Shown: positions 1 through 8,277 of the stretch, piece by piece
Layout of the letters: each line of letters starts with the position of its first letter
How positions within the stretch are numbered: position 1 is the first letter of the stretch
Source of the DNA: Bdellovibrionales bacterium
GTDB taxonomy: Bacteria; Bdellovibrionota; Bdellovibrionia; Bdellovibrionales; UBA1609
Assembly: GCA_020434645.1 (NCBI GenBank)
Contig: JAGRAK010000015.1
Location: 1 to 15,538 of the forward strand
Reading direction: 5' to 3'
DNA: 15,538 nucleotides
Translations under genes and position numbers: made by a program
The notes under the pieces: generated by a model
Seen by the model: the letters and a program-made list of their open reading frames with translations, nothing else
Database searches by the model: none
Told to the model about the DNA's origin: nothing

Positions 1-768
1 ATCTTCAGCATCGTCTTTGGCTTTGGTGGAGCCTTCACCTCACTTCTTTTATCAAAGTGGATGGCTAAACGCATGATGGGTGTGCAAATTATTGACCCCT
101 ACACCAGCGATCCTGCAGCAAGACATCTAGTCACTAAAGTTCATGAATTTGCACGCGCTGCTAAAATCAGCACTATGCCAGAAGTCGGCATCTATAATAG
201 CAACGAGATAAATGCCTTTGCCACAGGGCCATCAAGAAACAACTCTCTTGTGGCCGTTTCATCAGGCCTTCTATCACGAATGAACAAAGATGAAGCCGAT
301 GGCGTACTCGCCCACGAAGTGGCACATATCGCCAATGGCGATATGGTCACTATGACTCTTCTACAAGGTGTTATAAATGCCATTGTTATTTTTGCCGCTC
401 GCATTGTGGCACAGCTTATTGTGAGTCAGACAAGATCTTCAAATGATGATCGCCCCAGCCCGTTTCTTTATATGGGCATCGTATTTGCCCTTGAAATGCT
501 ATTTAGTATTTTTGGCATGATTGCTGTGAACTTCTTCTCTCGCGCACGTGAATTTCGTGCCGATAGTGGCGGCGCAAAGTATGCTGGCCGTAACAAAATG
601 ATTTCAGCCCTTCGCGCACTTCAAGGCACTGTAGATCGTCTAGAGCCCGAGCAAGCCACGCTCGCGACACTTAAAATTTCTGGCAAATCTCGCAGCGCTC
701 TGATGGCTCTCTTTTCGACTCACCCGCCGCTTGAAGAGCGTATCCGAAGACTTGAAAGCGGGAGATGA
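1..768 (+). CDS. htpX: HtpX-like membrane zinc metalloprotease (M48B), 5' end outside the window
   Basis: Frame 1 is open from the first base (IFSIVFGFGGAFTSLL...), matching the HtpX segment just before its cytosolic domain, so the gene begins upstream and roughly 40 residues, including the first membrane helix, are missing. The ATG at 61 is internal. Visible parts are the second membrane segment (1-60), the zinc-binding HEVAH at 313-327 followed by IANGDMVTMTL, two further hydrophobic segments, and FSRAREFRADSGGAK at about 535-580, which carries the third zinc ligand Glu. The end (FSTHPPLEERIRRLE) is typical of the family. In the family, HtpX is an inner-membrane protease that degrades misfolded membrane proteins with its active site facing the cytosol. 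The stop codon overlaps the next start (ATGA), suggesting translational coupling. The family call is secure; the substrate is unknown. Confidence 0.95.
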   Translation: MFSIVFGFGGAFTSLLLSKWMAKRMMGVQIIDPYTSDPAARHLVTKVHEFARAAKISTMPEVGIYNSNEINAFATGPSRNNSLVAVSSGLLSRMNKDEADGVLAHEVAHIANGDMVTMTLLQGVINAIVIFAARIVAQLIVSQTRSSNDDRPSPFLYMGIVFALEMLFSIFGMIAVNFFSRAREFRADSGGAKYAGRNKMISALRALQGTVDRLEPEQATLATLKISGKSRSALMALFSTHPPLEERIRRLESGR

Positions 769-1682
769 CATCCTTTTCAGCCGGGATATTATTTGCAACC
801 CTCACTGGGTTTTGTTGGGCACTTCTTGCAATAGGGTTGAAGTACGCCCTGCAGTTTGCCTCAACCGGCACGATCGTATGGATACGCATGATGGTCGCCT
901 TCACCCTGCTTTTTTTGATTTATTTTTTTCGCGAAAGACAGACATTAAAAAAAATATTTTTTAAACCACCATGGCAAATACTACTGGCCGGTCTTTTTTT
1001 AGCTTTTAATTATTTTGGCTATATGAAAGGGCTTGAACTCACAACCGCCAGTAACGCCCAAATCATGATACAGATGGGTCCGCTTTCATTATTATTCGTT
1101 GGCGTCATTTATTTTCGAGAAACCATTCGGCCTATTCAATGGATTGGTATCGGCATTGCCTCTATTGGCTTTATACTTTTTTATCTAGATCAAATGCTTA
1201 TCGTATTTCAAAACACAGACCTCTATTTAACCGGCAATATCTGGATATTTTTTGCGGCCATAACCTGGACTGGATTTGCAAGCTTACAAAAATATCAACT
1301 CGTACGGGGCTGGACACCACAAATGGTGAATTTACTTATTTATGGCATATGTTGTCTGGCGTTATTTCCATCAGCCAACCTAGGTGAACTCACCCCTCTT
1401 TCGCCATGGCAATGGTCTGTGCTTTTTATACTCGGAGTTAACACCCTGATCGCATACGGAGCACTTGGCGAGGCCTTGCAAAGAATACCCGCAAGCTACG
1501 TGAGTTTAATTATTGCCGTGAACCCACTACTCACTATTTTTGCCGTGGGTCTCATCGCACACTTAGGCCTTACATTTATAAATCCAGAACCCATAATGTG
1601 GCGCGGATACCTTGGTGCGATTATGGTGGTCTCAGGTGTTGCCATTGCCGTTTCACTAAAAGCAAAAGTTAAAAAAACTTAA
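765..1682 (+). CDS. EamA/DMT-superfamily permease
   Basis: 305 residues, almost wholly hydrophobic, with about ten predicted membrane helices arranged as two EamA repeats (roughly residues 1-140 and 150-295). Family features include the GFCWALLAIGLKYAL opening, the GLELTTASNAQIMIQMGPL segment in the first repeat and the matching ASYVSLIIAVNPLLTIF in the second. It ends with a basic tail (KAKVKKT). Members are inner-membrane exporters or importers of amino acids, nucleotides or other metabolites; nothing here indicates the substrate. The start ATG overlaps the htpX stop by 4 nt, so the two are probably translated together, although a functional link to HtpX is only positional. No convincing Shine-Dalgarno lies at a normal distance, which fits coupling. 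Confidence 0.85.
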   Translation: MTSFSAGILFATLTGFCWALLAIGLKYALQFASTGTIVWIRMMVAFTLLFLIYFFRERQTLKKIFFKPPWQILLAGLFLAFNYFGYMKGLELTTASNAQIMIQMGPLSLLFVGVIYFRETIRPIQWIGIGIASIGFILFYLDQMLIVFQNTDLYLTGNIWIFFAAITWTGFASLQKYQLVRGWTPQMVNLLIYGICCLALFPSANLGELTPLSPWQWSVLFILGVNTLIAYGALGEALQRIPASYVSLIIAVNPLLTIFAVGLIAHLGLTFINPEPIMWRGYLGAIMVVSGVAIAVSLKAKVKKT

Positions 1683-1737
1683 TGTCGACAGTCACAGCCA
1701 TTTTACCTGCACCTTAGTAGAGACCTTTTTCTTCGCC

Positions 1738-1766
1738 TTCACCTCTTCAAATTCCACCTGTAAACT
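1738..1766 (+). promoter_or_regulatory. possible promoter of the slt-like gene (TTCACC-N17-TAAACT)
   Basis: A -35-like TTCACC (1738-1743) and a -10-like TAAACT (1761-1766) are separated by 17 bp. The ATG at 1773 lies 6 nt after the -10, so transcription would begin at or very near the start codon. No Shine-Dalgarno is present in between. The match is weak (4/6 at each box), so this is only a suggestion. Confidence 0.22.
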
Positions 1767-1772
1767 TATTAC

Positions 1773-4067
1773 ATGAAGCTATTTTCTCTCGCTTTAATAA
1801 TATTGGCCATAATCACCGGATGCTCCACCGCAAATAAATCAGCCACTCTACCTGTTACCGAATTGCAACCACCGAAAATGGCGTTTTGGCCTATAAATAA
1901 TCAACTTGTCGGCGATAAAGACTTTGCTAGCATTGATTTATTTTTAGAGCGCTCAGCTTTAGAAAACCCCGAGCGCAATACAATATGGTGGGTCAATTAT
2001 AGACAAGCTCAGCTCTGGCAAATTAAAGACAAAAATAAATCCTGCGAAAAATATGTAAGCCTTGCCACTGACCCCAGCTTTCCGCTCAAAAGACTCGCCT
2101 ACCTGCATGCAAATGAAATCTGTCCTCCCCAACATCCAGCTTACATTCAAGTTGAAAATTTTGATATGAATCAATTCGAACCTTGGCTAAACGAACCCGT
2201 CATCAGCGTGGCATTAAAAAAAGCCAAAGCTAAAAATGACTACCAAACGCTTGTTGATCTTAATTTAAAAAAATCAAAAATGAATTTAAGAAAAGAAGAG
2301 AAAGTGCACTATGCTGATGAAGCACTCAAGTATGCTCGAAAATTAAACGATTCAAAAAAAATAAGAGAACTTAAATCCCGCATTTACAACTTGTCGCCTA
2401 GTCGCAAGCCATGGCCGAAAACCGAAGAACTTATCGGTGTTGCTTCAGACTATAGATATCTTAGAAATTTTAAAAAATCTGAAGAAATATACAATAAAAT
2501 TATCAACTCAAAAAAAACGAGCATCTCAGACAAAATTCAAGCTTTGCGTGGCTTGCGTGCAATTGCCAAAGTTGAGCAAGATAAAATCAGAACCGTTCGC
2601 ACCACTCAAGATCTAGCTGATTTTGTAACACGTATTTATAAAAGATCAAAAAAAACGGCAATCGATGCCAAACTCTACACTGACACCCACCTGCTTCTCG
2701 TCAGAACTTATTGGACTGAGGGGCAAACCACAAATGCCAATAAAGCATTAAACATCATTGAAAAAACTCTTGCCGGCAAGTTTTCACTTGCTGATGTTTA
2801 CTGGCTTCGCGGACGCATGGAGGAAGAAAAGCAAAATTATGCGGGAGCATCTGAAAAGTTCAAGCTGGCGCTTAAAGAGCCCATTGACTCTCAAAGCTTC
2901 AAAGACAAAATTATGTGGTATCTCGCTTGGAACGAATACAAACAAAATAATTTTAAAGAGACCATTGCACTCCTCAGTGAAATTAAATCAAGAACAGAAA
3001 ATAATTATGAGCGAGCCCGCATATCCTTCTGGCTCGCCAAATCCTATGCCGCAGCAAATGAAAAGAGTGACGCCAAAAATGAATATAGAGAACTAATCAA
3101 AGAAGACCCTTTAAGCTTTTATGGTCTTGCTGCCCATAGAGAACTCGAAGAGCCCCTGCCAAGAAAAATTGGCCCATCCGCGCTCACTCCTGATGCTGAC
3201 CAAGCTCCACCACTCAGTCGTCATCTTCGTGAGTTAGTGAACGAAACCTATCTTGAGTGGCTTTTGGCTACTAAAGAAACTCAAGTGGCACGAGATTATC
3301 TTGATACTATCGCTCAAACTTTAAAAAAGAAATATTCTGATGATGCCGATAGCTGGACATCTCTTTTTCACCTCTATGCAAGGTCAGATAACTATATTGC
3401 TTTATTTGCTCAACTCAATGACCTCGATTCCTCTATGCGCCGAACCATACTTGAAGATAACATGCGTATTGTCTTTCCTAATCCCTATTACTCAACAGTT
3501 GCTCAAGCCGCTTCTCGTTTTGGTATTAGCACAGAGTTTATTTACTCAATCATGCGGCAAGAGTCTTCGTTTAACCCTCAAGCTCGCAGTCACATGGATG
3601 CTTTCGGACTTATGCAACTCTTACCCGAAGTTGCTAAGATTTCGGCAAAAGAAAATTCAATCGATTATCTAAAGCCAGATGACCTCTATGAACCGCACAT
3701 CAATATACCTCTCGGCTCGGCTCACCTTCGAACACTCTGGGACAAATACAACGGAGAACCTATTCTCGCTATCGCCTCTTACAATGCAAGCGAAAAGGCC
3801 ATCTCCAATTGGCTAGCCACTCGCTATCGTGGCGACGCTCTCGAATTTATTGAAGACATCCCCTATGATGAAACTCGTGATTATGTAAAACTAGTTTTAA
3901 GAAATCTCATCAATTATAAAATACTGGGTACAAATGAAGAGCAATTGGCTTTTCCAGAATGGGCATTAAAAATTTCCTATCAAAAAGAAGTCCAAGATCA
4001 AAAAATCGATGACAGCACAACTGTCACAAGATCTCCTGCTGCCACGTCATCTCGAAAAAAACGCTAA
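1773..4067 (+). CDS. Soluble lytic murein transglycosylase-like lipoprotein (Slt family, GH23)
   Basis: 764 residues. The N-terminus is a lipoprotein signal (MKLFSLALIILAIITGC, Cys17), so it should be membrane-anchored, unlike E. coli Slt70, which is free in the periplasm. Residues about 60-560 are alpha-helical with TPR-like stretches (around 330-440), corresponding to the superhelical ring of Slt. The catalytic SLT domain starts near 580: catalytic Glu597 in MRQESSF, GLMQLLP at 612-618, YNASEKAISNW from 670, and ETRDYV near 700. Such enzymes cut the MurNAc-GlcNAc bond of peptidoglycan with formation of 1,6-anhydroMurNAc. An oddity is YNAS in place of the usual YNAG. The C-terminus is a Ser/Thr/Lys-rich tail. 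No Shine-Dalgarno precedes the ATG. It appears to be a single-gene unit. Confidence 0.9.
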   Translation: MKLFSLALIILAIITGCSTANKSATLPVTELQPPKMAFWPINNQLVGDKDFASIDLFLERSALENPERNTIWWVNYRQAQLWQIKDKNKSCEKYVSLATDPSFPLKRLAYLHANEICPPQHPAYIQVENFDMNQFEPWLNEPVISVALKKAKAKNDYQTLVDLNLKKSKMNLRKEEKVHYADEALKYARKLNDSKKIRELKSRIYNLSPSRKPWPKTEELIGVASDYRYLRNFKKSEEIYNKIINSKKTSISDKIQALRGLRAIAKVEQDKIRTVRTTQDLADFVTRIYKRSKKTAIDAKLYTDTHLLLVRTYWTEGQTTNANKALNIIEKTLAGKFSLADVYWLRGRMEEEKQNYAGASEKFKLALKEPIDSQSFKDKIMWYLAWNEYKQNNFKETIALLSEIKSRTENNYERARISFWLAKSYAAANEKSDAKNEYRELIKEDPLSFYGLAAHRELEEPLPRKIGPSALTPDADQAPPLSRHLRELVNETYLEWLLATKETQVARDYLDTIAQTLKKKYSDDADSWTSLFHLYARSDNYIALFAQLNDLDSSMRRTILEDNMRIVFPNPYYSTVAQAASRFGISTEFIYSIMRQESSFNPQARSHMDAFGLMQLLPEVAKISAKENSIDYLKPDDLYEPHINIPLGSAHLRTLWDKYNGEPILAIASYNASEKAISNWLATRYRGDALEFIEDIPYDETRDYVKLVLRNLINYKILGTNEEQLAFPEWALKISYQKEVQDQKIDDSTTVTRSPAATSSRKKR

Positions 4068-4174
4068 ACCTGACGCTAATCCTCCTCAACACTGCAAAAT
4101 CAGTAAGAACGACCCTGCTGTCACATACTTAGACACCCCACTATAAACTGGGCAACACAGAGAGCGTTCTCAAA

Positions 4175-4195
4175 TTGATACCTATGTAATATCAA
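4175..4195. repeat. inverted repeat TTGATA-N9-TATCAA upstream of the subtilase
   Basis: Perfect 6-bp arms (4175-4180 and 4190-4195) in the 200-bp gap between the slt-like gene and the protease, about 90 bp before the protease start. It resembles a small operator, but one 12-bp inverted repeat can occur by chance. I see no strong sigma70 promoter in this gap. Confidence 0.3.
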
Positions 4196-4283
4196 CTACT
4201 TACGACCTATTTCTGGCGGCACTAGTCTTGCTCTATAAGCTATCAAGTGAGTGGAGTAAAAAGCATAAACCTTGGGGTTCAAT

Positions 4284-5723
4284 GTGAGCAAGATCAGCAA
4301 AAGTCATAAAAAATCAGATAAATTAAATACCTTATTTATAGGGCTCGGGGTTGTCGCACTTATTGTGACAATTCAGTTTAATATTGCTCGCGTAAATTCA
4401 ATGATGGCTTTCGATGCTCAATTTGCACAAGGAGAAATCCCTGCTGATTTGAACCAACAGGATTTTGCAAGTTTAACAAATTCTACTGCTGATCGAAGCA
4501 CTGAACTCGGCGATAAAATTAAAATAGACAATTCTAAAAGCAATGAAATTGATGTTCTATTAAATGATCCTGCAATGTCACAAAAGTGGGATCTTAATAT
4601 TACACAAGCAAAAGAAGCTTGGTCTAAACATCGAGCCGTTGGCAGCAAGAACGTAAAAGTCTGCGTAATTGACACAGGCATTGACGTAAAACATCCGGAT
4701 TTAAAAAATAATCTTTGGAGAAATCCAGGAGAATCTGGTCGAGACTCCATGGGTCGAGATAAAGCGACAAATAATATTGATGACGACAATAATGGCTTTA
4801 TTGATGATTTCAATGGTTATAATTTTGTTGGCAACAATAGTGATTTATCTGATCATCACGGCCACGGCACTCATATCGCAGGCGCCATAGGAGCAGAGGG
4901 CGGTAACGGCATCGGCATCAGCGGAATGTCACCAAAAGTCAGTTTAATAATCGCAAAATATTATGACCCAAAGTCAGCCGCAAACAATAATTTACTCAAT
5001 ACTGTTCGTGCTATTCGATACTGTGTCGCCGTTGGCGCCGATATTATCAATTACTCTGGAGGCGGCCTTGAGCCCAGCGCCAAAGAGCGCGAAGCCGTAG
5101 CTCTTGCTCGTGATAAGGGCATCCTTTTTGTGGCAGCCGCAGGCAATGAAAAATCCAATTCAGATGTTAAAAAGTATTATCCAGCTGATTACGATCTTGA
5201 TAATATTATTTCTGTAACAGCCATTGATCGCGAACAGAATGTACTACCGTCAAGCAACTACGGAGTTCTATCTGTTGATATCGCAGCTCCCGGAAAAAAT
5301 ATTTACTCCACTCTGCCCGGAGGCAATTATGGCTATATGACTGGCACCTCGCAAGCCACAGCCATTGTAACAGGCGTTGCCGCTCTTATACGCGCTCGCT
5401 TCACAGATTTTGATGCGGCTCGAATAATTCGCCACATCACTGAAACAGGCGATCTCACCTCTACACAACTTGCTGGCAAAACCAAAAATGAAAAACGCTT
5501 AAATGCTTATCGTGCCCTTGCCATTTTAGATCAAGGAGTCACTGTATCAGGAGCAATACCCACAAATACAGCCAACCTTGAATCATCACAGTTTTCAGTA
5601 AGCACGCGAGATCTTTCTAATGACAATTCGTCGATTACAATTGCACCAGATGGTTTAACTGGTTTTGGTGCTGACTTAAGACGCATGATTAATCAGGGCA
5701 AAGCCACTCAAACCAAAAACTAA
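4284..5723 (+). CDS. Subtilisin-like serine protease (S8 family), N-terminally membrane-anchored or exported
   Basis: 479 residues from a GTG at 4284, preceded by GGGG with a 6-nt gap. A TTG at 4272 would add four residues; an in-frame TAA at 4266 bars anything longer. A Lys-rich cytosolic start is followed by one hydrophobic helix (about residues 17-34), acting as signal peptide or anchor. The S8 core shows catalytic Asp130 (VIDTGID), His194 (HGHGTHIAG), oxyanion Asn288 (AAAGNE) and Ser356 (GTSQATA). IDDDNNGFIDD between Asp and His resembles the calcium-binding loop of secreted subtilases. After the core, about 80 residues form a Ser/Thr/Asn-rich tail of unknown role. Only about 60 residues separate the helix from the core, so a full I9 propeptide is not evident. 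The stop overlaps the convergent gene by 4 nt. Probably an envelope or secreted protease; a predatory role would be speculation. Confidence 0.9.
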   Translation: MSKISKSHKKSDKLNTLFIGLGVVALIVTIQFNIARVNSMMAFDAQFAQGEIPADLNQQDFASLTNSTADRSTELGDKIKIDNSKSNEIDVLLNDPAMSQKWDLNITQAKEAWSKHRAVGSKNVKVCVIDTGIDVKHPDLKNNLWRNPGESGRDSMGRDKATNNIDDDNNGFIDDFNGYNFVGNNSDLSDHHGHGTHIAGAIGAEGGNGIGISGMSPKVSLIIAKYYDPKSAANNNLLNTVRAIRYCVAVGADIINYSGGGLEPSAKEREAVALARDKGILFVAAAGNEKSNSDVKKYYPADYDLDNIISVTAIDREQNVLPSSNYGVLSVDIAAPGKNIYSTLPGGNYGYMTGTSQATAIVTGVAALIRARFTDFDAARIIRHITETGDLTSTQLAGKTKNEKRLNAYRALAILDQGVTVSGAIPTNTANLESSQFSVSTRDLSNDNSSITIAPDGLTGFGADLRRMINQGKATQTKN

Positions 5724-6592
5724 ATAACCCTAAAATAATAGCGGAGCGCTAATACAAAAAATAAGATAGAGGAGCCAAACCCAATAAGGTTGCGCATATG
5801 CGGCAGCAATAAGCCCATACCTATAATAAACCCACAGGCCACCAGTATTAAGTTGATCCATTTAAATTTTTTGAAAGTAGTTTGAACTCCGTCGAAAAAT
5901 GAAAACTTCTCAATTTTTGCAACGCTTGCATCCATATCTTCAGAGGCGACCATTTCAAATTTTACTTTAGTCAACTCTTGAACTTCTTTAACAAGTTTTC
6001 TAGCCATCTCATCTTGTGGCATAACCTCTAAAATCGAACCATACTTTAGCGCCGCATACTCCAAACATTTATCAGCCCAAGCTGCACTCACGAAATTCTG
6101 GTGAGCTTCAATATTTTCGTAATCGGCCAAAACATCTTCCCAAAGATATCGCACTTCTTTTGAAGCTGAAAACATATGCTCACGTCTTGCTTTCTCAGCA
6201 TCAACTTCGTTTTCTTTAAATTTAAAAAACACAACCCCGCATTTTTTACATTCAGCCTGGCCAGGGCTGTAAGATGACGAACACTTCGGGCATGTGTAGA
6301 TCTCAGAATTCAGCAGCTCTTCTTGCTGAAGGGCTGGCTGTTGCACCTCAGGCTCCTGCGCCAGCGTCTCTTGTGCCGGCTCTACCAAAGCTTGTGAGTA
6401 GATTTTACCCGTGATCATTTCTTTTGCATTCAGCGCTTCGCTTTTTGAGATAAAAAACTGAGTCTGACAAGCCACACATGCAAATTTAGGCTTTTCTGTA
6501 TTTAAATCAGAAGCCGCAACATTGTAACCCTTAAAACATTCAGGACAACGAACTTGAATAAAATCGGGACTATTTATGTTCAATTCTTGCAT
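5720..6592 (-). CDS. Double zinc-ribbon membrane protein of unknown function
   Basis: 290 residues. There are two Cys4 zinc ribbons: Cys16/Cys19 with Cys39/Cys42 (RCPECFKGYNV...FACVACQTQF, like MJ0042-type ribbons) and Cys101/Cys104 with Cys115/Cys118 (TCPKCSSSYSPGQAECKKCG). Between them is a Gln/Glu/Pro-rich linker. A helical domain (about 125-235) follows, then a hairpin of two membrane helices (about 244-263 and 267-286) and a short tail. With no signal peptide, the ribbons and helical domain probably lie in the cytosol with the protein tethered by its C-terminus. AGGGG lies 4 nt before the ATG. The gene is divergent from lnt (35-bp gap) and its stop overlaps that of the protease. Proteins of this design are known from deltaproteobacteria-like genomes, but I cannot assign a function. 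Confidence 0.75.
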   Translation of the reverse strand: MQELNINSPDFIQVRCPECFKGYNVAASDLNTEKPKFACVACQTQFFISKSEALNAKEMITGKIYSQALVEPAQETLAQEPEVQQPALQQEELLNSEIYTCPKCSSSYSPGQAECKKCGVVFFKFKENEVDAEKARREHMFSASKEVRYLWEDVLADYENIEAHQNFVSAAWADKCLEYAALKYGSILEVMPQDEMARKLVKEVQELTKVKFEMVASEDMDASVAKIEKFSFFDGVQTTFKKFKWINLILVACGFIIGMGLLLPHMRNLIGFGSSILFFVLALRYYFRVI

Positions 6593-6605
6593 GACACCCC
6601 TAAAA

Positions 6606-6658
6606 AAGTGTTTACTCTAGTAAGAAAATGAAAAAAATTAAAAACTTCTTAAACACTT
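6606..6658. repeat. perfect 9-bp inverted repeat around the lnt start codon
   Basis: AAGTGTTTA (6606-6614) and TAAACACTT (6650-6658) are exact complements 35 bp apart, with the lnt ATG (6628) in the loop. As RNA it would put the start in the loop of a hairpin; as DNA it could be a paired operator half-site. Nine-base repeats at this spacing are expected a few times per 15 kb by chance. Confidence 0.35.
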
Positions 6659-8277
6659 ACTCACTCAGTATCCTAGCAGGATTTTTCATCGGCACAAGTT
6701 ATATTCCACTCCCACCCTGGGCGAATTTATTTTGCTTTGTACCGATTTGGCTTCTTTGGCAAAAATTAGCAAATGAATCGAGTCCCTATAAAAAAATATT
6801 TATTGCCGGCTGGATCACACAATTCATTCTCACTCTACTGGGCTTCAATTGGATTACATTTACCGCACATGAATTCGGCTACCTGCCTTGGCCTCTCGCC
6901 TTTTGCGTACTTATGATTTTCTGTGCGTTTGCAAATTTAGACATCCCGCTAGCCGGAGTATGCTGGTTTTATTTTCAGAAAAAATTAAAGCTGTCGGCAC
7001 CGAAAAGCCTCGCACTCATGGCCATAATCACGGCTCTTTTTGAAGCATGGGTGCCCACGCTATTTCCGTGGAACTACGGCTACCCCTGGCTTTGGGCGAA
7101 TCTGCCCATTGCCCAAACAGCTGAACTGATTGGTTTTCAAGGCATCAGCTCCATTGTCATTTTAATTAATGTCGGCTCATATTACATTTGGCAAAGCCTC
7201 AAATCCTATCAAACTCAGCCCAACAATAAGAATAAAAGACAATTGTTGCTTACATTTTGTGCAACTGCTGGAGCATTCGTCTTTTTAAATATAGCGGGGG
7301 TTGGCCTTAAAAAAAGCCTCCCGCAAACTGACAGTGAAATTAATGCCGTCATTATACAGGCCAATATCGGCAATTTGCAAAAACAGCAGGCTGAAAAGGG
7401 CTGGGAATTTCGCGAATACATCACCGGGCGATATGTCGATTTATCAAAAAAAGCCCTAAGTGAAATTCAATCTCACAACGACACCACAGTCGACTTTGTG
7501 CTCTGGCCTGAAACTGCCTACCCATATGATATCGACCAACGCTATTGGTCGACTGAGTCCGCATTGCAAAAACACTATCCTCCTGCTGCACGCACCCTTA
7601 TTGATTTATCTCAAGATCTGGGCACAAATTTACTTATCGGTGGATATGGCTACTCTCCACAAGACGGAAAACTCACCAATACGTTTTTTGTCATAGAGAA
7701 AAATGGCGAAATTCAACCCCATCCGTACTACAAAACCATCTTGCTTGCATTTGGCGAATATATTCCTGGTGATCAATACATCCCGCCTAAAATTCGAGAA
7801 CTCATACCGGCGGGCGACTTTTCTAGAGGAACTGGCCCACAAATTATTCAGATTGAATCCCCAGATTTAAAAATTGGACCACAGATATGTTATGAGAGTT
7901 TATTTCCGTCATTTACGAAAAATCTCTCTGATCTTGGCGCCGAGGTTATTTTCAATGTCACAAATGATTCTTGGTATGGAACATGGCAAGAACCCTATCA
8001 ACACCTCTACATGACTCTTGCCCGAGCCATAGAGTACAGAAGACCCCTTATTCGAACCACCAACACCGGCATTTCAACAGCCATACTTGCCGATGGCACT
8101 ATTTTACAAAAATCTCCCCTGAATCAAGAATGGACTGGATTATTTAAAATTCCCTATAAAAAGAACCCGACCGCCACTTTTTATCAACTATATCCTTGGC
8201 TTATTGACTCTCTCCTTATATTTTTGTTGCTCTTAATAATTGGAAGGGCAAGCTTTGAGCGAGTTAAGAAATCTTGA
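6628..8277 (+). CDS. lnt: Apolipoprotein N-acyltransferase
   Basis: 549 residues. About 230 N-terminal residues form several membrane helices with family hallmarks (FFIGTSYIPLPPW, LLGFNWITFTAHEFGYLPW, ALFEAWVPTLFPWNYGYPW). A nitrilase-like periplasmic domain follows with the expected catalytic triad: Glu295 (LWPETAYP), Lys369 (YYKTILLAFGEYIPG) and Cys421 (PQICYESLFP). NVTNDSWYG and the ARAIEYRRPLIRTTNTG segment also match. A last membrane helix (about 522-540) ends the protein. Lnt transfers an acyl chain from phospholipid to the alpha-amino group of the lipoprotein cysteine, the last step of lipoprotein maturation in the inner membrane. Four predicted lipoproteins lie in this window. The start has only a weak purine stretch (TAAGAA) before it. 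The last 23 nt overlap the preferred mutS2 start. Confidence 0.97.
   Translation: MKKIKNFLNTYSLSILAGFFIGTSYIPLPPWANLFCFVPIWLLWQKLANESSPYKKIFIAGWITQFILTLLGFNWITFTAHEFGYLPWPLAFCVLMIFCAFANLDIPLAGVCWFYFQKKLKLSAPKSLALMAIITALFEAWVPTLFPWNYGYPWLWANLPIAQTAELIGFQGISSIVILINVGSYYIWQSLKSYQTQPNNKNKRQLLLTFCATAGAFVFLNIAGVGLKKSLPQTDSEINAVIIQANIGNLQKQQAEKGWEFREYITGRYVDLSKKALSEIQSHNDTTVDFVLWPETAYPYDIDQRYWSTESALQKHYPPAARTLIDLSQDLGTNLLIGGYGYSPQDGKLTNTFFVIEKNGEIQPHPYYKTILLAFGEYIPGDQYIPPKIRELIPAGDFSRGTGPQIIQIESPDLKIGPQICYESLFPSFTKNLSDLGAEVIFNVTNDSWYGTWQEPYQHLYMTLARAIEYRRPLIRTTNTGISTAILADGTILQKSPLNQEWTGLFKIPYKKNPTATFYQLYPWLIDSLLIFLLLLIIGRASFERVKKS
8242..8248 (+). promoter_or_regulatory. Shine-Dalgarno of mutS2 inside lnt (decides the start)
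   Basis: GGAAGGG lies 6 nt before the TTG at 8255. The upstream in-frame TTG at 8240 sits in front of this site and cannot use it, so 8255 is the better start. Confidence 0.6.

Noticed and set aside
61..63. ATG at 61 as the htpX start
   Set aside because: The upstream 60 bases are in frame and encode the conserved membrane segment before the catalytic domain, so the gene is cut by the window edge.
1668..1682. AAGTTAAAAAAACTT as a terminator at the end of the EamA-family gene
   Set aside because: Its arms are 5 bp of A/T-rich sequence around an A-run, with no T-tract following; low-complexity coding end.
4418..4813. 131-codon open frame on the minus strand inside the subtilase gene
   Set aside because: It lies fully antisense to the conserved S8 catalytic core, has no Shine-Dalgarno noted and its translation shows no domain or signal. 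It is a shadow of the coding strand.
8240..8254. TTG at 8240 as the mutS2 start
   Set aside because: The Shine-Dalgarno GGAAGGG lies after it and is ideally spaced for the TTG at 8255. The five extra residues (LEGQA) are lnt-overlapping and not typical of the family.
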